From the NCBI GenBank assembly GCA_012274445.1, contig JAAROD010000054.1, forward strand, positions 1,054,001 through 1,118,000: a stretch of 64,000 nucleotides of DNA, in the 5' to 3' direction. Under the pieces are notes generated by a model, which saw only the letters and a program-made list of their open reading frames with translations, was not told the DNA's origin and ran no database searches. The position numbers and the translations under genes are program-made. Position 1 is the first letter of the stretch. Each line of letters starts with the position of its first letter. Positions 56,656 through 64,000 of the stretch are shown here, piece after piece. The stretch comes from Sclerotiophoma versabilis (Eukaryota; Ascomycota; Dothideomycetes; Pleosporales; Didymellaceae).

Positions 56656-58285
56656 CTAAAGCTTCGCCTTCACGGGCACAGGATTCTTAGCTGCATTCTC
56701 CACAGCTGCTCTCGCAAAAGACGGCCCGTTGTAGATGTCGCGCTCCACAGCCCTTGTGTTGATGTACTGCATGCCCAGCTGATCCACACTCTCGACGCCG
56801 AGAAGACGCATGCATGTCTCAGTTTCCGCTTTGAGTACTGTGAATTTGTTAGCATCATGTCTTGCACTGAGACATCGCTAGCTGATAGACTTACTTTCAA
56901 GCACCCTTGCAACACCCTCCTTACCACCAGCACCCAGTCCAAACAGTGCGGCTCGCCCGACACCAACACCTCTTGCGCCCAAGCACAACGCCTTGACGAC
57001 GTCTGTGCCGCGCTTGATACCGCCGTCGACCCAAACCTCGATACGGTCGAAGACTTCGGGGCAGTACTTCCTGATCTCAAGCAGCGTGTGGACCGCAGGA
57101 GGTGCGGTATCAAGTGCTCGGCCGCCATGATTCGACAAGATGATCGCCTTGACTTGGGGCGCATAACACGATGCTAGGTAAGCGTCCTCGTGTGTCTGAA
57201 TTCCTTTGAGTACTATCGGTTTGTTGGTGTGTTTTGCGAGCCAGGGGAGGGTGGAGCGCCATGTCAGGTCTGCTGCAGTACCCCAGAACAGACTTTGGCC
57301 CACGCCTGCCAGCTTTGGTGTTTTTGCCGCCGGCGAAGTCTTGGATACACTCTGGTCTTCCTGGACGGCCGCGCGGACGGGCAGATTGGATCCTACGTTT
57401 TTACTGCGCTCGTCGTGCTCACGCTTGCCAGGCACAGGGGCGTCGAGTGTCAAGCAGATAAACTTAATGGGGTCCAGCTTGTTCATGCGTGCGAGAATTG
57501 TTTCGCTCTTCGCTCTTTCGTTTTGTACATATAGTTGCCAACCGAAGACTTGTCCAGGCTTCGCGTCCGCAATGATCTGCTCAGGTGTCATAGAGGCATT
57601 CTGAGAGATGATCTGCATAGCGCCGAATTTCTCGCATGCTTGTGCAATACCCCATTCGCCATCCTGGTGAGCTAGGCGTGCCATAGCCGCAGGTGAAACG
57701 TAGATGGGCAGCTTGACATTGTGACCGAGGAAGGATGTTGATGTATCGCAGGATGTGCAGTCGACGAAGATGCGTGGGCGGAGAAGGATCTGACGATACA
57801 CGGCGCCATTGAAGGCTTTGGATGTCAGATCGTCTGAGGCGGAGTAGTAGTACGCCCAGCCCTTGTGGGGGATGTTCTTTGTTGCTACCTCCTCAATCTC
57901 GTCGATGTTAAGTATGCTCTCCAGATCCACAGGCCCTTCATCCTGGGCTTTGCCCGTCTCTGTGGGTGTCTTTTCTTCCTTTGGTAGCGAGTCGGGGTTT
58001 ATCTTGCCGAGCTTGTCCTCGGGCTTGAGATTCTCCTCAAGCATGCCCGGTGGGTGAATTGGATCGTACTCTTCTGTTGCGTCGCTGCCAGCAAGCTGGA
58101 GGATGACCTTGCTACCGCCGGGATGTTCGGGGATGAATCGTGTTACATCGTAGACGTTGCCATATAGTATTACCCAACAGCTTTCTGCTGTGTTATGCTT
58201 TGCGACTATTGCGCTATCAGCCTGATTTCAACAAGTTCCGAAGAAGCGTTCACCAACCTTCCGCATAGTCAAAAACCTTGGCCAT
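56656..58285 (-). CDS. CYB2: Flavocytochrome b2-type L-lactate dehydrogenase
   Basis: Model: complement(56656..56837, 56895..58205, 58258..58285), 506 aa, introns of 57 and 52 bp. Exon 1 (MAKVFDYAE) splices to VAKHNTAESCWVILYGNVYD, a cytochrome b5 domain with heme motif EHPGGS (about residues 5-80). A hinge follows, then the FMN alpha/beta barrel: WAYYYSASDD, SPAAMARLAHQDGE, GWQLYV, LTLDAPVPGKREHDERS, IVLKGIQTHEDA (catalytic-site Lys), ILSNHGGRALD (catalytic His), WVDGGIKRGTDVVKALCLGA, GVGRA. It oxidises L-lactate or a similar 2-hydroxyacid, passing electrons to heme. No mitochondrial presequence precedes the b5 domain, unlike yeast Cyb2, so a cytosolic location is possible. Confidence 0.92.
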
Positions 58286-59011
58286 TTTGCGCAGCTTTCA
58301 ATGTACGATGCTCACTGCAAAAAGAAATATGAGACGCTCAAAGACAGTGGAGAAAGTTTGGAGAGTTGCAGTCACCTTGTTCGAAGGGTGGAAGGGAAGA
58401 AACACAGGAAGCGGTCAACAGCCGAAAAGCAGACGCCGACATCTTGTCCCCGCAAACTGCAGCTCACACGAGTCGTGGCGTCGCAAAGTTCGGGGTATTT
58501 GGCCTCTAAGTCAGGCAAGGCGGGCCGCATTTCTCGATGCAGCAGCCAGTTCGGAGGTCAGCCGGAAGTCTAAAAGCGTGATTGGTGCGAAATCCTTTGC
58601 GAGTTCATCTTCGACAAGCGAACGTGGATTGATGAACGACGGAGCCTGCTATTGGAGACGAGAGAGCGAAGATGGGTATGCTGTTGAGCCTCAAAAACGA
58701 GTTGCTTTCCATCGATGTCAAGAAAGGAAATTTGGTGATGATGTCAGTTGGAGCGTCGGCGTTTGAACAGAAGGCCTGTGCGGTTTGCTCCAGCATTCAA
58801 GGCGCTTTGCATCCGGCGCCAAGTCACATACAACTTCGGTGAAAGGATAGCAATGTCGCCGATTGATAAACACGAGAGCTGAGGTACAGACACATCTTAA
58901 AACGTACGTTATTCTCCATGACTTGAAGAATTGACAGTCAGTTATCGTAGGGCAAAATCTAATGTCCCAGTCGTAATTCGTTTCATTGATTTCTGTACGG
59001 TCAGAAGCCAC
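58286..59011. other. Intergenic, nothing recognised
   Basis: 5' flank of the flavocytochrome gene and 3' flank of the F-box gene. A 162-codon frame on + starting with TTG has no domain. Confidence 0.45.
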
Positions 59012-60718
59012 TTATGTAAAGTCGTATAAGACTAGCGACTGACTTCCCTCCCTTTTCTCTCTCAATACAATCACATTCTGCTCATCGAAGCCTACCCAGC
59101 CTCGGTTGACACTTGAGTCATCGAAGCTCTGATCCAGTGCAAACCTCAGTCCAAAGTCACGCTCATTATCCGCGTCGTGATCGTCTCTCCACTCATGTGT
59201 AGCTTTCGATGGCTGTACTCTCACGCTCATTTCGCCATTTCTGAACCGTCGTCGATTTGCCAGTGAGGCTGTGCCGCCTTCTAGATCCCAGACTCGCAGT
59301 TCGTCGCCAAGTCTGCTGACAGAGACGGCTTTGCCGCGCATGCCAACATGCGCACCTGAGATCGAAGATGTATGACCCCAGAGGCGATTGCCTGAACTTA
59401 CGGATAGCGTGGAGGTGGTAGACTTCACAAGATAGAGGCAGAGTGTATTATCCGGATGAGCAACAAGGAGGTATGGGTGGGAGTAGGACATCGATGTTGG
59501 TTTGGAGTTGCTTGGCGTACTTGCTGACGAAGGTTCGCGGGATGTGCCGGGAAATGGGGAGGACGAGCGAGTAGACGGCGATGAGACGGATCGGTAAGCT
59601 GATAGTGTAAATGAGTGCTCATCGGCGGCGGTGGCCAGTCGTGACCCGAGCAATTCACCCTTGTGCGAAAGGTTCAGCTCTTGGACGCCGACTGTCCATC
59701 CGGACAGGTATGTGGGTAGTGAGTAGGCAATTGCTGCAGTCATGCTTGTTGCTGTCGTGCGTAAGGACAAAGACACAGGAGGCCAGGCCGTATGAGATCG
59801 AAGTGAATAGAGAAGTCTCGGAGGCTTCAGTGGGGCAGAGGTTTCCTGCTCTTCGGCAAAAGCGTATAGAGACAGAAGGTGGTCTTCTGTCATGGTGAGG
59901 AGGTATGGCGATGACATCGCCAGCGCTGAAAGCATCCCGTTCGACGAAGGTGGGTGAGTAAATAGTAGGTCGAACCTCTTCTGGTCTCGGCGGAGTACGT
60001 AGATTGAGAAGGACCCATCACCAAAGCCCAGTATAACCCTCTCGCACTTTTCATCTCCTTCATTCGAATCGATAGCCATTGACACAGGCAGTTGTAGGAC
60101 ATCTGTCGTAGCTGTACTGAGTATGGTTGACGCAAGCATTTCGCGTTCATCCTTTACACTCCATGCTCTAAGACCGCCGATCGAGTCTGCTGCAAATATA
60201 GTACTGTTCGACAGCATGACAAGCAGTGGTGGCTCCGGCGGTCGCTCAGAGACCACGATCTCACTGACGGCGCACTTCCCCTGCGACCAATTGTGGCGCA
60301 AGCGGTATTGTTGCTTCCACTCTGTCTTCGCTCCTTGTTTGACCAACGCCCCGTCATCTAGCCATCTTGACAATCGTGAAGAGTAGCGTAGCCGGTCGTG
60401 AGCGCCTGCGGTCTTGATACCAGGAATGCGAGATGCGCGTGGAAGGACGAACGTTCGGTAATAAGCCGCTTTCCAAAGCTCGGAGTCTACAGCAAGGCGA
60501 CTGTACTTCTTCGAAATCCTACGGCTGTCAACATGAATGACTTTTAGTTACAGTATGTATATCTACCTCTGGGAAGTCAAGAGCGACGACACTGGCAAGA
60601 ACGATAGGATGCGCACCAGCAGCTCGTCACTCAGCTTGGACAGTACGTCCGCTTTAGCCACACGCCGCACCTTCGCTGCGTGTTCGATTTCATCGTCCCC
60701 CTCACGCGACCTCTTCAT
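59012..60718 (-). CDS. F-box protein with beta-propeller-like repeats
   Basis: Model: complement(59012..60524, 60567..60718), 554 aa, one 42-bp intron. Exon 1 encodes a basic, likely nuclear start (MKRSREGDDEIEHAAKVRR) and an F-box at about 28-70 (LSDELLVRILSFLPVSSLL, then SRRISKKYSRLAVDSELWKA after the splice). The remainder resembles degenerate WD40 blades (AADSIGGLRAWSVKDEREM, RVILGFGDGSFSIYVLRR, NRLWGHTSSISGAHVG, DELRVWDLEGG). By family it would be a substrate receptor of an SCF (Skp1-cullin-F-box) ubiquitin ligase. Substrate unknown. It is divergent from Sae2 with only 226 bp between the start codons. Confidence 0.87.
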
Positions 60719-60944
60719 AACAGGACGATGTGCTACGGATGGCGGAGGCGAGTCGTGCCGCAGAGTACTGAAGTGGAGTGCGTTATCGATATCGCCTCCG
60801 TCCGTGCTCCAACGTGGCAGCGCGTTGACGTTAGCGCGCTTCTGGACGTTGCCACCAGGCAGCAGACATCCTTAGCACCGTAGAAACAAACAGCATCTTT
60901 CTTTCGTCCGGTCTTTTCGACCCAATCATGAATTGTCTCTGAAC
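60719..60944. promoter_or_regulatory. Compact bidirectional promoter, F-box / Sae2
   Basis: 226 bp separate two divergent start codons, so both promoters and 5' leaders must be packed or overlapping here. Includes the short upstream frame at 60,928-60,942. Confidence 0.6.
60928..60942 (+). promoter_or_regulatory. Minimal upstream open reading frame before Sae2
   Basis: ATG AAT TGT CTC TGA (MNCL) ends two bases before the Sae2 start ATG at 60,945. If present in the mRNA it could lower translation of the main frame. The transcription start is not known. Confidence 0.5.
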
Positions 60945-63417
60945 ATGTCAGGTTTCACGGCATGGGTCGAGAAGAACAGAGGCTTGTGGACACGCGTTTA
61001 CGATGAGGTCATTGCACCCGACTTCGAGAAGGAGTGGAAAAAGAGTATGGAATGCATACAGATTACACGCGTTATTTCACACTAACGACGCGTCAGGAGA
61101 AGAAGAACACCAAGATGAGCTGAAGCAGAGTGAGTGCGCTACTTGTAGATGTGACTTGGTCTGAACAACCACCCCAGGAGATGAGAACCAGCAACTTCTA
61201 TTCAACCATATCAACGAACAGATTGTCAAGAATGCGCGAGTTGTCGAAGAGAACAAAAGACTGGAAACTGAGCTTCAGCAACGAGCTGAAAATGTGGTAC
61301 CATCAATGAGTCTCGAAGATGCAGCTACTGCATCGACGGGCGTTCTCGAGGAGCATCACCACGAACTCGCCGAGAAGTACGACGAGTTGAGCAAGAAGTA
61401 CCAGGACCTATCCCAAAAGGTCAGATATCTCGAAAGGAAAAATAATGCCGTCATGCAAAAGAACAGAGACATGAAGGAGAGTGTGCGCGCATGGCAGCAA
61501 TACGCCGATCGTCAAAAACCGCACCAAAGGCTCAAAGGCGCGGCGAGAGCTGAAGAAGGGCCGTCAACAATTTTGGCTGGCCCTCAGAGCGACGAAGTCC
61601 CACCACACATGCCCTCGAGCCCAAGGTCTGTCAGCACCATGCGAACGCCCTTAGAACGTGCTAATCGGGGGCGCTCGTCTCCTGCACCTGGTGTATTACT
61701 CACTGATACTGAAGCCGGCCATGAAGTAGCGCCGTTGGAAGAGAACGAACAGTCACCAAGCGAATCAGTTACCCCAAGAGGGCCTACAGCCGCGAGCTCC
61801 AATGAGCAAGAACACACCGCACACAGCAATCCTTCTTTGAACGCAAGATTGGACACAGCTCGCTGGGACCATCACGTAGAGACCAACGGAGCGCCTAGCT
61901 CGAGTCAGACTACAGTGGATGAAGTCGCCGATCAGACCAACCGGAGAACTCAAGCACTTGGTGCAGAAGATGAAGACGATATTCCACAAATTGTCTCTGA
62001 GCGATCACTCAAGCGCAAGCGAGATCAGCAACCAAGGATCGACGTCTACACTGGACGTTCTTCTGACGGAACTCCTGCGAAGCCTCACCGTATCAAAGAT
62101 GAACCATTGAGTAGCCCTCCACCTGTCATGCATGTGCTCATGCGCACAGAGACGATTGACCTTGACGATCCGGCGGCCAACGATGTTGAAGCAGCTCACC
62201 CTCTGCAAAGGACTCCCTCGATGCACTCAAATGCGACCGGTACAATTCGTTATCAACGATCCGGTAGCGCACCGTTTTCGCAGTTTACGAACCAAGAGAC
62301 TATACAAAAAGAGCATGAAGCGGTTGATCGGATGCCTAACGTTCAAGCTAGGCTTCAAATTGCCGCGGCAGAGATGCGAGCACTTAGTGAGCCCACGAAC
62401 CCACACCCCAACGACCAACATGCTCTTCAGCCTCTCGATCCCAACGTTGTCGTACATACACCGGAACGAGCCCCGAACAAGCAGTTGAAGCAACCGGGAA
62501 CTCGAGGCCTTGAACATGGCATACCCGCAGAATCTGGTGAGACGACTCCACCAATGGACGAGAATGAGTTGCGGCTACCCCCGAGTGCCGTTCGAGCGCG
62601 CCTCCAAAAGAAGCGTGCTACGAAGGATCCTCAGACACCTGTAAACCGGTTGCAACGCAACCCTACATCAGGCTCACCACTCGTGAAACAGGAACTAATG
62701 CTTTCTCCTGCTGCATGTGCATCTCGACCTGTGCAGACACCTTCAAGCTCGCGTGGATCCCGAACTTCTGCATCGAGCGCTCGATCAAAACAGCTAGAAG
62801 ACGTTTCACCTGACGGTCGACCGGTCTGGAGTATGCGCGCTTCTGACAAGCGTCCTGTTGCGCACAAATGCAAAACGCCATCTTTTGACAAGCAATCACG
62901 TCTTCGCGACAAGTCGGTGAACGAGCTCAAGGTTCAAGACTTCAAGCCAAACCCGGCTTACAACCAGGGCTACAGCTATGCGTTTTCGGAGGCAGTCCGC
63001 AAACGCGGCGACCGCATGTGCCTCCCTGGTTGCACTAATACTCAGTGCTGTGGCTCTCACTTCCGCCGGCTTGCTGAGGCACTGGATCCACTCCCTGCAA
63101 CACAAGAAGAGGCATTGCTAGAAGAGTATCTTGGTGATGCATACAATACAGTCATGTCGACGCAGATGTCGTCAGACGAACGCGATGAGCTAGTTCTGCA
63201 AGCAAGGACAAGGAAAATGGCCAAGGACAACGGCAAGCATCGAGAAGCATACGAGCGACGCCGGACGCCACCTGGTTTCTGGCGTGTCGACTTCCCCACT
63301 ACACAGGAGCAGGAGGACGACAGAGGAAGGGCGAAGGAGCAGGAGGTCAAGACCATGCAGGAGCGTTGGCTCGAGGCGCAGAAGAAGGGTGGAAGGTGGA
63401 TGTTCAGAGACGAGTGA
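60945..63417 (+). CDS. SAE2: Sae2/CtIP DNA end-resection factor
   Basis: Model: join(60945..61044, 61097..61129, 61178..63417), 790 aa, introns of 52 and 48 bp around an 11-codon exon. MSGFTAWVEKNRGLWTRVYD opens the protein. A coiled coil at about 35-170 (NHINEQIVKNARVVEENKRL, EKYDELSKKYQDLSQKVRYL) would tetramerise it. A long disordered middle holds many S/TP sites. The conserved C-terminal domain has CLPGCTNTQCCGSHFRRL and, later, KHREAYERRRTPPGFWRVDF, with the FPTTQE end, as in CtIP. It activates the Mre11-Rad50 nuclease to open double-strand break ends for recombination. CDK sites in the middle fit known cell-cycle control. The second splice sites are GTGAGT and CCCCAG. Confidence 0.9.
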
Positions 63418-63805
63418 CAGTAAACAACTGTTCGGATTGGAATCGTAATTGTCTGTAAGACAACTTCTTGCATAGTCTCGTTGCGAACCGTGAGGTCCAG
63501 CTCAGCGGGGAAGGTGTTTTCACTCATACCACGCTCATGCCGTTAGATGGAGTACTGTCAATACAGCGACTTCCTTGGTCACCCGCTGTTTACTCCTTCT
63601 TGCTCGACCCGTTATCGACTCACCTCGCCTTCTCTGTCTTGAGTTCTGCCGCCATCCCAATAGGCCAGTTCGCTCACGACCGATGTACTGCTGCTCTGTT
63701 CAACGCAACTGAAGTCAACCTTTGCATCCCCTCATAAGGCTCACACGACCAACCTCACCAGATTGAACGTTTCCAGTGAGCCTGTACACTTTCATCGCGA
63801 TCGCC
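63418..63805. other. Intergenic, nothing recognised
   Basis: 3' flank of Sae2. May contain upstream exons of the partial gene that follows: an acceptor-like TTTCCAG is at about 63,766-63,772. Confidence 0.4.
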
Positions 63806-64000
63806 ATGGCACTAGGGCGTTCGTCTCTGTCTGCCGGCCATCCCTTCGATGCTGCTGTTGAGAACACTGAGTCCATGATCGAGGAATGGTTGCAGGTACG
63901 CAAGATCCCCGATGATCCCAAGGTAATAGTTTCCGCCATGTCTGGCTCCTTCAGTGAAGTGACCATTGCGCAGCTTACGAGGGCCAGAATAAAGCCCTGG
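63806..64000 (+). CDS. Partial gene at the right edge, unknown product
   Basis: From ATG 63,806 the frame MALGRSSLSAGHPFDAAVEN is open to the window end (65 codons) and continues beyond it: IEEWLQVRKIPDDPKVIV and SAMSGSFSEVTIAQLTRARI follow. The frame is also open a little upstream (SLYTFIAIA), so the true start may be earlier, possibly after an acceptor near 63,772. The opposite strand is open as well (63,715-63,966), so the strand is not certain; the + reading looks more like a folded domain. No family is recognised. Confidence 0.35.
   Translation, partial: MALGRSSLSAGHPFDAAVENTESMIEEWLQVRKIPDDPKVIVSAMSGSFSEVTIAQLTRARIKPW

Noticed and set aside
58278..58766. 162-codon plus-strand frame upstream of the flavocytochrome gene
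   Set aside because: Starts with TTG, is basic and featureless, and overlaps the divergent leader.

Overview
This window looks like the edge of a dead, AT-rich repeat block followed by ordinary gene-dense chromosome of a filamentous ascomycete. Short introns (38-90 bp, mostly 45-55, with GTAAGT/GTGAGT-type donors and CTAAC-type branch sites), fungal-only gene families and CpA-to-TpA repeat mutation (RIP) all support this. A Dothideomycete, perhaps Pleosporales, is my inference from the families, not something the sequence proves.

Left part (1 to about 11,460): DNA roughly three-quarters A+T by eye, almost without CpA/TpG and full of TAA/TAG. It holds one complete RIP-mutated Ty3/gypsy chromovirus (2768-9733) with 497-bp LTRs and an intact 5-bp target duplication (ATAAC). 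It sits inside older wrecked repeat DNA, including a second gypsy fragment (RT end/RNase H, about 950-1560). No live gene is seen here.

Right part (about 12.1 kb to the end): about 25 genes. In order they are: RBR ubiquitin ligase; dolichyl-diphosphate phosphatase; truncated aquaporin; small secreted protein; atypical SDR; Elongator subunit Elp5; tri-snRNP 27K protein; processing glucosidase I; a doubtful secreted-protein gene; ten-exon HET-like membrane protein; CorA-like protein; a gene broken by two in-frame TAGs; Hook dynein adaptor; I9 inhibitor-like secreted protein; Zn2Cys6 factor; DFR/GRE2-like reductase; PUF RNA-binding protein with a 21-nt microexon; secreted M28 aminopeptidase; another small secreted protein; Sld7-like replication factor; flavocytochrome b2; F-box protein; Sae2/CtIP; and a partial gene at the right edge. 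Most are unrelated housekeeping genes, with several divergent pairs (RBR/phosphatase, SDR/Elp5, F-box/Sae2). I see no biosynthetic cluster, RNA gene or CRISPR.

Exon coordinates were worked out by hand from splice signals and frame continuity. Except where stated, every model closes to an intact frame. No clearly new multi-gene system is evident. The most unusual items are the two-TAG gene, the HET-like ten-exon gene, the SDR without its usual catalytic residues and the nested RIP-mutated retroelement.
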